A DNA stretch of 64,000 nucleotides, taken from NCBI GenBank assembly GCA_030435675.1, contig CM059625.1, positions 10,974,001-11,038,000 of the forward strand, read 5' to 3'. The DNA comes from Steinernema hermaphroditum. Taxonomy: Eukaryota; Nematoda; Chromadorea; Rhabditida; Steinernematidae. Shown here in pieces: positions 44,955 to 59,902 of the stretch. A program made the position numbers and the translations under genes. The stretch's first letter is position 1; the number at the start of each line of letters is the position of its first letter. Under the pieces are notes generated by a model. The model did not search any database. It was not told the DNA's origin and saw nothing but the letters and a program-made list of their open reading frames with translations.

Positions 44955-46597
44955 GACCGAGAATTCGCAGGAGCCGTCTGGAGTATGTACGGAACCGCAC
45001 ACTAAATCGTGTAAATGGTAACTTGGCGAATGAAAACAACGATTTCAAAACCCGAACCGATAAAATATCCGTAATCCAATAAAACTAAATGTCGTCGTGC
45101 AACATTAGTTTTTGTGAACGTTCGACGAACACCTTGTAATACTGTCTTGAGTCAGCACAAGAGTCGCAGTTCCCCATCTATTCAGTTCTTTTAATCCATT
45201 TGTTGCCCTCTTTCCGAACTGGTTGCTGGCTGGTTGCCACTTAAACGCTTTTCCTCGCGTTGTTTCAAAAACTGGAGACATCTTGATTTATGGTCCGTGA
45301 TGTTGTAACAAATATGTAAAAGTCAAAGATTCTTTACTTGCCAGCTTCACCTTGTTGGTTGTAATGCGTACAGAAATGAGTTTCAAAAGGGTGCGCTCAT
45401 CGGCGACCTCTTTTTGTTTGACCTCCAACTAGTTTCGTCGGTCGTTAAAACTGAGAAGCAACAATGACTTCCAGAGACGAGAGGCATATGCCGTCTTAAC
45501 AGCAAAGAATGGGAATCCAGTCCAAAGCGATAATTGGCTAGTACAAACTACGGCCGTAGCGGCCGACAATGACCTAAACGTCACTGTTGCCCCATAATAG
45601 TAATTGATGAGACAAAAGTGTGATTCGTTTATTATGTGCGACAGATCAGTGTCTTTTTTCGCCAACACGGAGCAAACACATAGTTAAAGGAACATCTTGT
45701 GATCTATGTAGCAGGGATGATAATGACGTAGGTGTAGGCGACAAATATTTAGAAAAAATATTACCTTTTTTGTGGCGAATTTTGTCGGCCTCGCTGAAGC
45801 GCTCACTGATTTTAGCGCTGTTTGAAACATGTCTTCTTGTGCAAGTGTGTTCTATGGAGTTCACTATCACACCCAGATCAGAGAAATTAATGAGAAAGCG
45901 TCCTACACAAAACGTGTTAGCGTAATACGAACGGTTAGAAACAAAGTACAGTAGGACTTCCGTTCAGAACTTCAGTTTCACCGCTTTCTTTGAACATCGA
46001 TCGGTCGGCATTCGGAAAGCGAGCGCTCAAAATGATTTTTAACCGCATGTTTCAGCCATATTAATCAACAATTAGACTGTTTAAATGAAACATTTTAATG
46101 CAATTTAGACTTGAAGGGTGCTTCGAGAATTTTTTTTGCTGAGGGCTGACATATTGACCGTTTATGTTGCAAATCATAGAGAACCGCTAGTGTTATACGT
46201 TAGGTTGGAAAAGGCAATAGAAAAACTTGACTGTTATCTAAAATATCGCATGATCTTTCGAGGCAAATAAAATCCCCTAAATAAAGCAAAAGCCTCGCTG
46301 GGGAAGTTAAATTTTAATGCAAACCTCAAAATATCAATCGTTTGCAAACACATCTAACATTATTTTGCAACTGACAATCCGTCATTTACATAAAATCCGT
46401 GCCTGCAGTCTTGTAGTTTTCATTTCTGTCTACATCGTAAAAATTTATCTAATTTGCAAACGTTTCGCTATGTTCGCAAAGGGCCGGTGATCCGTTGAGC
46501 CAATGAACAGCATAAAAATACAGAACATTTTCAGTATGTCACTCAATATTTATTTGAGAAAACATCACACAGTGAAAAACATATTGGTTATATCACT
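44955..46597. other. Intergenic, no gene seen
   Basis: AT-rich sequence. The first 150 bases may be a 3' UTR with the AATAAA near 45079. Open frames at 45429-45925 in both directions overlap and lack motifs. Confidence 0.45.
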
Positions 46598-47050
46598 CTG
46601 AAAAAGATGGCCAACTCGATCATGATGTTCTGTTAAGTGCAACGTTTCCAATTTGCTAGAAACTATAACCGACTATGACTGTAACAGCACCTTGTAGGTG
46701 ACATTAACAGATTCTATGCCCACATAGTGACACTAGGTGCAGATTTCTACTTTACGGAAATAGAGATCAAATGTGGAAAAATATCCTTTGGATTCACAAA
46801 AAGTACTACTGCCCGAGACTGCATGTTTCCATGTTTACCTCCACGATGGCTCCGCTTTGAACTGAGAGATTCCTGTTTGAACGTTTATATATCACACTTC
46901 TCGCTCTATCTTACCCTTCATTCGTACGTAACTACATCAGGGGTAAGCACTCAGAATAAGATACAGAGGTCAAAAACTGGACCAAAACATTTTTCCATAC
47001 ATTTTATACGAACGCAGAATCAGGCTCCTTACCGCAAAATGGGCTGAGGT
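46598..47050 (+). repeat. Diverged repeat, copy 1
   Basis: About 450 bp align with 47731-48215 in the same orientation. Shared landmarks in order are AAAAAGATGGCC, GCCCACATAGTGAC, TTTCTACTTTA, CAAATGT, AACTGAGAGA/GAGCTGTGAGA with TTCCTGTT/TCATGTTC, GCTCTATCTTAC, CACTCAGAATAAG/CACTGAGAATAAG and a closing GGGCTGA. Copies differ by many substitutions and small indels, so the duplication is old. No terminal inverted repeats were found around this copy. Confidence 0.85.
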
Positions 47051-47387
47051 TGTATGGTGAGTACTTTTCATCACATATGTTTATTTATCATAATAAAAAT
47101 CCGTTGAAAAAGCCGACATTTTCATCTCTCCAACATAAGAGAAGCAAACACAGGTCGATGATGAAGAACGGTCTGGATAACGGAACGTACCCAAACTAAA
47201 TGTCAAGTATGTCTTAGAGCTAGTGTTCATGCTCAAGCAACTGATGCGACAGTGGCTTTACTGACGGGCAAACATTTGTGAAAACTTGAAGCTATGTTTG
47301 TCAATTTATGCCACATATTTCAGCATGTCTTCTCAACAAGATTTGATCTGAAGAACATGTGATATTCCCCCAGGACAGCGCTTACTA

Positions 47388-48302
47388 TTGGGTTGATGCA
47401 TTGAAAATGAGCCCCTTGGTAAACATCCTTTATTTTTACAATATTTACTCCTGGGGTATAATTGATTGGTGCGTTGTTGAGTACATTTAGCTCTCACTCT
47501 ACATCATCATTGGCGGCTCGTCCGTTACATTCCTCTTGATGTTGGGGGTCTATTTTGTTTTTATGATCATTTTTTGGCACCTCGAGATGGCGAAATACGA
47601 AGTGATGTATGGACTTCCTATGGTAGCATTTGTGTGATGGACGCTGACTGCCTTCTACCACGTACATCCTTGGTTCTTGCCTATTGAATGCACCTACCTC
47701 TGCGGTCGTCGTATATCACAGCATGGGCTAACTCAAAAAGATGGCCGTTTCGGATCACCATGTTCCATCAACTCCAATGTTTCCAAATGGTTAAGTACTA
47801 TAACAGGGAACGGGGACATGCAGCAGATAGCCATCGCTCACAGCTATCATGCCCACATAGTGACTTCACGAGCTCATTTCTACTTTAAGGAAAAAGAGGC
47901 CAAATGTAGAAAAAATGGCCCTTGTATTCCTAAAAAATACGACTCTCCGAGGCCGTGTATTTTCAAGTTGACCCCCACAAAGGCTCTCCACTTTGAGCTG
48001 TGAGACTCATGTTCGTTGTTCGTATAGAGCTCTGTTAGCTCTATCTTACTGTCATCTGTACGCGTCCGTAAATGAAGATATCAGAGAAAGCCACTGAGAA
48101 TAAGGTGAAGAGGTCGAAAATTTGACCAAAACCATTTTTCGATTTTAAACCTCGGGTACTCTACGAACGAGGAATCCGAATGCGGGCCATAAAGTGGGCT
48201 GAAGTTGCTGATGCTAGCGGCAAATACCTTGATTAGATTGTGTGCCTTTTTGGTAATAAATATCTACTTTCAAAAAGGCTCATTTATTATGCATCAACCC
48301 AA
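47388..48302. mobile_element. TA-flanked inverted-repeat DNA element, 915 bp
   Basis: Both ends begin TTGGGTTGATGCAT and stay similar for about 26 bases (then TGAAAATGAGCC on the left and AATAAATGAGCC on the right, read inward). TA dinucleotides lie immediately outside both ends (47386-47387 and 48303-48304). This is the form of a Tc1/mariner-class element or its non-autonomous derivative. The inside has no recognisable transposase, so it is most likely a non-autonomous or heavily decayed copy. It contains copy 2 of the repeat shared with 46598-47050. Confidence 0.85.
47731..48215 (+). repeat. Diverged repeat, copy 2 (inside the inverted-repeat element)
   Basis: Direct-orientation partner of 46598-47050. 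Both copies keep the same frame open over the best-matching part (FYFTEIEIKC against FYFKEKEAKC), but the frame in this copy hits TGA right after HFEL. Coding is therefore doubtful, although the sequence may derive from an old coding element. Confidence 0.8.
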
Positions 48303-48909
48303 TAACATACAGCATTCTATTATTTTACTGCCGCATTTTAATTACTTGTGACCCAAGAGGAACAATCGCTTATACTCTACCAGTTGTTCAATGGTCATGA
48401 TAATCCAAAGTGTATGGAATAAACGTAGGTATATTGTTGTACTGTTTGCCAGACCACACACCAAGCGCCTTGTTGAGGCGATATACACCAATGCCTATAT
48501 CTGCAATGAGCCATTTTGCGACGAGTGGTCAACCGAACAACAGGGGCTTTTATGCATCAAAGGCATCTGATTCATAAATCTGCTAAATTAATTCTTGAAC
48601 TTTCTTCACGTAAATAGCTACTCTGTGTTGCGTGTGCCGAATGTCGATGAAACATTATGCAAAAGATAGTTGAAGACAATCTTTTTTATCCGCATATGCT
48701 GAACACATGTATCCCATTTACATACTTACAGATGTCACTGGAACTAATAATACATATCTGATCTTCGAAATCATAGCGCTCTGTTATAAATAAAAAGACA
48801 TGAAGATACTTGAACACTGTTGTGGACCATACTTCTACATGAGTACCTCTGAACCGTAACCGACACCCGTTATAAAGAAATAGATAATCAAGACAAGTGG
48901 TTCGAAAGC
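48303..48909. other. Intergenic, 3' flank of TMF1-like gene
   Basis: AT-rich sequence downstream of the TMF1-like stop. The minus-strand frame that continues from the last coiled-coil exon into this area is read-through of an intron, not coding. Confidence 0.45.
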
Positions 48910-51896
48910 TCAACGGTTCGTCTGTCGCAGAAACTCTTCCATCTAAAACTGTGCTATGCAAAGAAGAATTAACCGCATTGAGTACCTGTTCCTTTAGCAG
49001 CTGTTTCATATCACTCAAATCTAGCTCAAGTTCTTCGATCTTTTCAAGCCTTTCACCGTGAGCTTCCAGTAGGTTTTCGTAATTCATATTCAGCTTGTGG
49101 TATCGCTTTTCTGATTCATTGAAAGCTTCCTGCAGATGTCTCGTTCGGTCCAGTTCAGCTTCAAGTTGTCCAACACGCGCCATTGTCTGTTCATGAACCG
49201 CTGTTAAGTGACGTAGTTCGTCCTAGAATAAGCGGTCTTCTTTACTTTTACAGACTTTTGGAATGAACGCACTAAAGCTGCTGAAGAAGAATAGGGGGCA
49301 GGAAGATTAATATCCGAAAGTGTCATGACACTTTCTGTTCTTTCGAACTCCTTCTGACTAGAAGGCCTGATCCTGTCAATCGATACGGGCGTGGATCGCT
49401 GAGATTTGTCCTCACATGCCAGACGTATTTCTAGTTCAGCCATCTTCGTATTGAGCTGTTCGTTTTCGGTTCTCTGAAACAGGTTCAGCTACTATATAAA
49501 AGCGATGGTTAGTTCTACAAGTGAACACATTGTTTTCGCCTGTGAAGAGTTTTCCAGAACCGCCTGTCGGTATTTCTCTTCTAGTGCCTTCACTGATTCT
49601 GACTCTTTTCGCTGTAGGGCTTGCAGTTTCATCTTTAACTCGTGGGTTTCACTGGCAAACTGGTCGCATTCTTTCTCCTTCTCTCTCAGACGGTCGCATA
49701 TGATCTCATATTCTTTTTCCAAAACCTCCTTTTCGATAGATAGCTATAATAGGCGTTAAAATTACGTTTAATGGAATACAAGCACACCTCGTTTAGTCTA
49801 TTAGAGCTCGTTTCATATTTCCGCTTTATTGAGTCACAGCTCGACTGGACCTCCTTCAATTTCAAATTACAGCTGTCGAGCTCTTCTGAATGGAAGTTTT
49901 TCACTTCCCAGAGTTCCTTTTCAAGAGAACTAATGTTTTCTAATAGCGGCACATTCGCTAAAATAATTTAAAATAACTTTTATGGTTTGAAAAATTGTAT
50001 TACCCTGTTGAATTTGAGTTGCTATTTCACTTTTCGAGATTAATAGCTGTTCGATACGCTAAATTCAGCAATCAAAAAGGCATGTTATTTTTGTTATCAA
50101 CCTTTTCCAACTCCTGCACAGTTCTTTGCAATGTACTGTTCATCGTTTGCTGCTCTTTCAGTTCAGCTTGTAAGCATTGAACTCGCTCTGTATCGATGCA
50201 GTCGCGCGCCTTCTTGGTCATTAATTGACGATTAAGCAGTTCGATATCCCGTGTGAGATTCTGAATGTGTCAATTGCAGTGGCTATATGCACCTCCTTAT
50301 ACCTGGTTGACGACGGTTTGCTCTCTTAATTGGCTCTCCAGGTTGCCCGTCTCTTCTAACAACTCTTCTACTTTCGCTTCTTGATCCTTCACGTGCTTTT
50401 GTACAAGTACACTAGATGCCTGTGTGAGCGAAGACTCGTGCTTTGCCTTCACATGCTCGGCTTCGGTGGTTTTGAGCTTCTCTATAAGTGCAAGCATTCT
50501 TGATTGTCATTGACGCCCCTAATAGCATACCTCTTAGCTCGTCAATTTGAGCACTTAGTTCGGTGATATTTGCGTGAGCCGCCTGCAGTTCCTCGAGTGC
50601 GCTATCGCGAGCATTAGTCACTATCTCCAACTGATTAACTTCTTGTTTAAGTCGGCGAATTTCCTTCGATTGCTTTCCACTGTGCTCTGCGAGGCGCTTC
50701 CCCTCATCCATCAATTCAATCAGCTCGTTTTCCTTCTGCGCAAGTTGCTTTTGTAACTTTGCCTCAGTGGTTCTAAACTGTGGTTTTGATGGTGTAAACA
50801 TTCTGTATCTTTTGTGTACCTGGATGTCAGATGCTTATTTTTAGAAATCAACGACGCATTTTGGGATCGTAGCACCTCGTTTTGCTTTGTCAACTCTTCT
50901 AGCCGTCGACCTCGATGTTCAAATTGCGCTTTGAAAACAGCCAGCTGGTCAACTATGGTACCATCTACCTGCGAAACTGAAGCGTTCTCCAAAATATTCT
51001 GGATTCTCGAAAATGTAATAAATGCAGCTCCGATTAATACTTACTTCTATGGAAGCGTCGATAAACGAGCTGTGGTCATTTCGTTTAACTTGACAGCTGC
51101 TAGCCATCGACCTAAAACCATTCCGCTACTTTGGAACACATGATAACTTTCTACCACTCATCGTGATGTCGCAGAACTTCGATGTCACTCGATACAATTG
51201 TTGTGGCGTCGTCATGATTCCTTTGTGTGCACTGTTGAAAAATGGGACTGGCCTTCGCTTCGCATTCCTAAATTCATGCATAACTACAGAATTTGATAAG
51301 AACAACACCAGCTGATCGATGTTGACAAGAGAGAGGTCTAGAATTGGAGAACCACCACTACGGTCTGCATCTTCCTCGTCGGGGGAGTTAGAAGTAGGTG
51401 AATGGTGAATAAGTCCAGTTTGATTGTGCCCATCTCGAATTGGATTTGGCTCGGAGTCAACAACCATCTGCAAAATTAAACGTTACAGCGATGTCTAAAG
51501 CTTCGCAAGGGTACATGGGTGTCGTCGCTATCCCATCCAGATCCCCATTCTGTTTTTCCGTTGTCGACGTATTTCAAGTCGTTTGAGACGTAACCCTTAG
51601 AGTCAACCTAAACGAAGCATTAAATTGTATAGTGACCGACGTAATTTCGACTCTACTTCTGGATTTGTGTAGATTTCAATGCTTTCATGTAATTGTAGTG
51701 ATGTGCTAGCACTGGCCTCCTCTTTGGCTTCGGCTTCTTCGAGTCTTTCTGCAACGGCATCGGCTGGATTTGTATCATTTGGAGCATCGGTTTCTCCTTC
51801 TTCTTCCTCCTCTTGGATGTCTAGGACTGAGTCGATGCGTTTCTGGGCGGATTTCAAAGCGTTTTTGGCGAAATTGTTCGCCCAGGAGAAAGACAT
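48910..51896 (-). CDS. TMF1-like golgin (TATA element modulatory factor family)
   Basis: The gene starts at ATG 51896 with MSFSWANNFAKNALKSAQKR then DSVLDIQEEEEE, the same layout as the TMF1 N-terminus (MSWF...FAKQALSQAQKSIDRVLDIQEE). A long multi-exon coiled coil follows (about 51000-49000; heptads such as TKQNEVLRSQNASLISKNK). The end reads YHKLNMNYENLLEAHGERLE, KIEELELDLSDMKQLLKEQ and, after a 44-bp intron, MEEFLRQTNR with stop TGA at 48910-48912. This matches the conserved TMF C-terminal domain (MYGEKAEEAEELRLDLEDVK...). TMF1 is a Golgi tether that binds Rab6 through its C-terminal coiled coil. The protein is near 800 residues here, somewhat shorter than the human one (about 1,090). Exon edges in the middle were not all fixed. 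Confidence 0.85.
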
Positions 51897-52676
51897 TGTT
51901 CGAAGTTTAGCGGAAATACATCAGCTGAACAGAGCCCTTCCTGAAAAGGCACTACGCTATAACATCAATGGCACATTTACAAGTATATTTTATAAGGAGC
52001 GAACTACATCTGCTTAAGTAGCAACGTTACTTGTCAACACATGTTAATACATTGTTCTTTTCTACGACATTCTTGACCTCCATCCAACGATGTGTGTGGT
52101 CGTTTATTTATAATGCGTGGCAATGCGTGTTCACGTCTATTGAAACGGGAACGTATTGATCGTGGAATGAGTCAGGGTAACGCGTCGGGAACATACGGCG
52201 AGTTACACTAACACCCTCTTTCTAAGGGTAAAACCACAAAGCTTTCAAAGTGAATCTGCTGCTACCACTGGAAGGTGAATTCGAAAATGAGAACGGAACG
52301 ACTGAAAAATAGTGTAGTTAGTAGTTACGACATTCTGAATTTCAAGCATAAAATATCTTTATTCACTTTTCAGGACTGCTTAACGAATCACTTTTTCGTT
52401 TCGAAAAATGACGGGGAACGAAGTCATGTTCTTTAGAGTCATCGAGCTGTTTGAGTATTTGAAGGCGTTTCTTGTGGGTTTGGAGAAGAACGATGAAGTC
52501 AGCGATAACACTGTCGTTCTAAACTTCGCTGTTAGATGAATTATGTGGGAGAGAAGAGTAATGCCTGTTGGTCGTTGGAGTCATTAATGATGTCCTTATT
52601 CTTTTCGTTTAATACTGTGCTTTCTTCGTTCCTAAAAAAGGCACTCTGCAGAATGGATATGCTTATTGAATAACAA
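51897..52676. other. Intergenic, no gene seen
   Basis: 780 bp between two minus-strand coiled-coil genes. It should hold the promoter of the TMF1-like gene and the 3' UTR of its neighbour. The gap is too wide to suggest an operon. Confidence 0.45.
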
Positions 52677-54055
52677 TTACGTAGTAGCATCAGCAACCTT
52701 CATTTTCTCAATGTTTTTCGCGATTTGGTTACATTGCCTCTGAAAGTTTTCCTGCTCGCCGCGCAGTTTTTCCAATAACTTCGACAAACTGCAATCAAAC
52801 GTTATATGAAAGCTGTACATCTTCTCGCACCTATCGTTTGTCTCGTCGTCGGAATCGTCGTCGCTCGTTAGCTGTTGGGCTTCTTTCGTAAGAGTCCTGT
52901 GATGCATGATACTAATTTCACATCCTACCACTGGCCACTTACCGTATTCTGGAGTCACAATCTAAGAGCAGTTCTGAAAGTTGCTGCATTTTCTGCCGTG
53001 TCAAATCTTTCGTAAAGGGTAGATGATCTGAAAGGTTTATGGAATGCACTTAAATGAATCGAGTTGTGTTACCTTCGTTTACATTTCCGTTCTGGCCAGG
53101 TGATCCGGAGTAGTTCCTGCAAGGATTTTAGCGTTCATGAGATTGTATGATACTGTTGACAAACATACAGGCTAACTACTGAAGCGTTGAGTCTGAATGC
53201 TTCCGCAATGCCTCGACCGATTGTTGCACGGAGTTCGTTGATCCGAGAGCGTAATCCATCAACACGTAAGGTTCTATGTTTAACAGTGCCACGGCAACAC
53301 CTCTTATATTCATACCTGATTTCCTCTTCGCGTTGTACAAGAAATTTGGACTGTTGTGCAAACGTCTGCTTTAGTTCGGAGAATTCTACAATCTGCCGAT
53401 TCCACTGCTTTTCGAGGTTCTGAACCACTAATGTCATAGTCAAGAGCAATAACAGCTCACCTTCTGCTTGTTTTCGAATGCCTCTGCGGAAGCTTGTTCG
53501 ACCACATGGTGCTGTTTCATTTCGCGCATTTGTGAATTTAGGTTTTCATTTTCTTTTTTCAATTGTTTGCAATTCTGAAAGGTGATATGGGTTTGCGTTC
53601 ATAGTAGTGCTGTATTGTACCGTCTTAAGAAAACTGACTACATTTAGAAGCTCGTGAAGGGATCGGTCACTAGGTTTATGTTGTGAGGAGCGGGACGAAG
53701 AACTAGCAGTGGAAAGATTCATTACACATCTACCGTTGCTTGTAGTTGATCTCGATTGCTGCATCTTGTTTTGCAAGCTTCCACTTTGGATTCTCGACAC
53801 AGAACGTTGGATTGGAGGTAGAGACAGATTAGTCGAGCCTGCACCGTAGATTTTCTTCAAAGTTGGTGTTCTCTCCGACATGCTCTTTCCTATAAGTTTA
53901 AGGGCGCACTGAAGTTGGACAGTGGCGCATATACCTAGCGTGGGTAGCGGGCGCTTTTCAACGAGGATCGAATCCGTCCAGTCGGGTCGATGCGCCGAAG
54001 CGCTACGCCGAATTCGGGGTTCCGTCGAACAGCGGGAACCAAGCGGTGTGGACAT
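52677..54055 (-). CDS. Coiled-coil protein, family not recognised
   Basis: The first exon is read from ATG 54055 (MSTPLGSRCSTEPRIRRSAS) to about 53936. It joins across a 44-bp intron (GTATAT...TTATAG) to GKSMSERTPTLKKIYGAGST. An internal ATG at 53881 would give a shorter form. The N-terminal third is Ser/Arg-rich and basic. The rest is coiled coil in several exons (NCKQLKKENENLNSQMREMK; NLEKQWNRQIVEFSELKQTF; SKLLEKLRGEQENFQRQCNQ), and it ends IEKMKVADATT at 52677. The size is about 330-350 aa. The shape (disordered basic head, coiled-coil tail) fits a centrosomal, spindle or cytoskeletal adaptor, but no specific family was recognised. Confidence 0.65.
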
Positions 54056-55289
54056 TCAACCTGTTCTGCACACTTAACAGCTTTCTCTCTGTTATAGTGG
54101 TCAGATGCGCACAACATGTTCCCATGACAACGTCCCAGGCGCTAAGGGAGTAATCCAGAGAGAGATTTAAATTAAATATCGTCAACGATTGAGTCAGATA
54201 AGCGCAGTCGCAGGTCAAATCAAAACAAGCAGCTTCTGGGGAATGAAATGAATACACATTTTTTAATATTTGAGTGTTGACGAAAATGTTGATTGCCTTA
54301 TGCAGACAAGTTTCTAATGATACTGCATAAATAGGAAAATGTGAATTCATTGATTTGTATCTCCTGTTTTGGAAGGCTTCTTGGACAGCATCTTTTACAC
54401 AACGCTGCTTGGCTTTTTAATTTATCTGAAAGATCCGTTGAAAAAACTGATTATTCTATTTGAGAATTCATGTAGTTGGTGGGTTTCTTTGTTTGTGCGG
54501 ATGGTTCTTCAAAGCAAATCATAAGAGCAGGTTGATGAACTGTTCGTTCTTTTCATTCAGGTGAAGTGAATACGGCAACAGTCCTCTTTGAGAGTGTTTA
54601 GGATTAATGAAAGCTTTGGAAATTGCTATGGATCAATCGTTTCTATCAGTTTAATGTTTCCCGTTTTCACGGCCGCTGAATGCCATCGGAAGCATCGTGT
54701 CCTGCATGCGGGATAGATAAAAACAATGCTCACACAGTCACCTTCGCAATGCAAGATTCCGTCAATCACCATATAAATGGCTGTTTGTTTGATCTGTTCG
54801 TTGTCGGTTTGGGTTGTAGCGCACGTTCTCTCTGAAATATATCAGGATGCAGCTTCGCACCATACGAACTTTCGTTTGTTCGCAGCGTGGCTCTCGTCGC
54901 GACATTTAGTCGAGCGATCGAATTGGTCTTCGATTTTGAACGACGACCGATCTACGGCGAACGATCTCTCATGGTTGATCCTCGGTTAGGGGTGTGCTTG
55001 ATTGATCTTTTCTCTCCATTATTTATTCCGTTTTGTTATATAAAACTACCGTCGGCCTCAGCATCAGTCGTCCAACAGTTCAATTGCCCTTCTGAGTGTG
55101 CAGCTGCAAAAGCTGTTCTAAGCAAATTGTTTTCAACATCGAGTGACATACTGAATTTCAAGAAAACTTATAGTATTCACCCTGTTTTGTGCATAGCTAT
55201 ATCCAGCGTGAGCTTCTGTCCAACTACCTCGCGAAAATGTCTTTGATGTAAGCGAATCTAAAACGTCTAACGCTTTCAGTCGAACAAAC
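54056..55289. other. Intergenic, divergent promoter region of vha-13
   Basis: 1.2 kb between divergently transcribed genes. Open frames at 54777-55246 overlap each other without motif or splice support. The last bases carry a leader-type acceptor. Confidence 0.45.
55270..55280 (+). promoter_or_regulatory. Candidate trans-splice acceptor for vha-13
   Basis: ACGCTTTCAG|T ends 10 bases before the ATG at 55290, a typical spacing for nematode spliced-leader addition. Confidence 0.55.
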
Positions 55290-59015
<3,726 letters not shown>

Positions 59016-59902
59016 ATTTAATATAGTCTTTCCTGCTTTGTTGTCGTTTGTAATTACTTACGTGATATCTCTCAATCATTCCATTTGTCACCCACTGTTT
59101 TCTTGTTATCTGTAAGTTGTGTAGAGTAGTTAGGCAGATTCGTCAACGCTCCATGTCTATATTCCACGTTGTGACCTTTCGATTTTTGTGAGCTGCACCT
59201 GTACTATTATGTCAAAAGCGATTGTGATAGTGTATATCCACTTATGTATGTGAAATCATAAATTTATATTCATATTATAAATACCTACTAGAGTGGTCTT
59301 TGATAGGTTGCCCACACTTCAAAAAACGTCACAAGCACACATTTGCACTTTTCGACTTATTCGCCCCGGTAAGGTAAGCCTTCATTAGATCGGCTGTCGC
59401 CGAAGAGCTCTGTGAAGCCGCGGCAGCGCTGAGCGCGCCGTTGCCATTAGTTTCCTAGCTGCGGCCGCTTTGGACACACTCCGGCCGAACAGCGCGCACC
59501 GCGATACAACTGCGAAATTCCGAATTCAGAAGTGCATCACTGTTTGTTGATCCACTATTCCGTTATTTTCTCCATTCTGAATCTAGCATCCCTGCGTCAT
59601 TCCCCTGGAGAACAGTGTAAAACTGAACAGCATACGGTAGTGCGCGCGGCAAAGCAAGCCCTTCGTTGAGTCAGAACGATGTAAATTTTCAATGTTATTG
59701 TGCGCCTGCTTCCAACCTATCTAAGAATCAATCAACCCACCCTGAGACCAGCATGCCGGTCGGTGCATTTCCTAATAGGTAATCGGCTAATTTGTTTGTC
59801 CGCTAATTAAAAGTCAATTGCTCGTGGCACCTGATATGTCGTAATTCTTGTCACTAATTGTGCGCCAATAGTTTTAGTCGAACAAGAGAAATTGATGCGA
59901 AG
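59016..59902. other. Intergenic, no gene seen
   Basis: 3' UTR of vha-13 followed by the promoter region of the GPCR gene. A CpG- and GC-rich patch lies at about 59395-59500. Confidence 0.45.

Noticed and set aside
48686..48909. Continuation of the last TMF1-like frame beyond LLKEQ
   Set aside because: It is intron read-through; splicing at a GTACTC donor to TTTTAG gives MEEFLRQTNR and a stop, which matches the TMF1 end better.
48910..54055. Operon of the two coiled-coil genes
   Set aside because: The 780-bp gap between them is wider than the roughly 100-400 bp usual for nematode operons, and no second-leader signal was seen.
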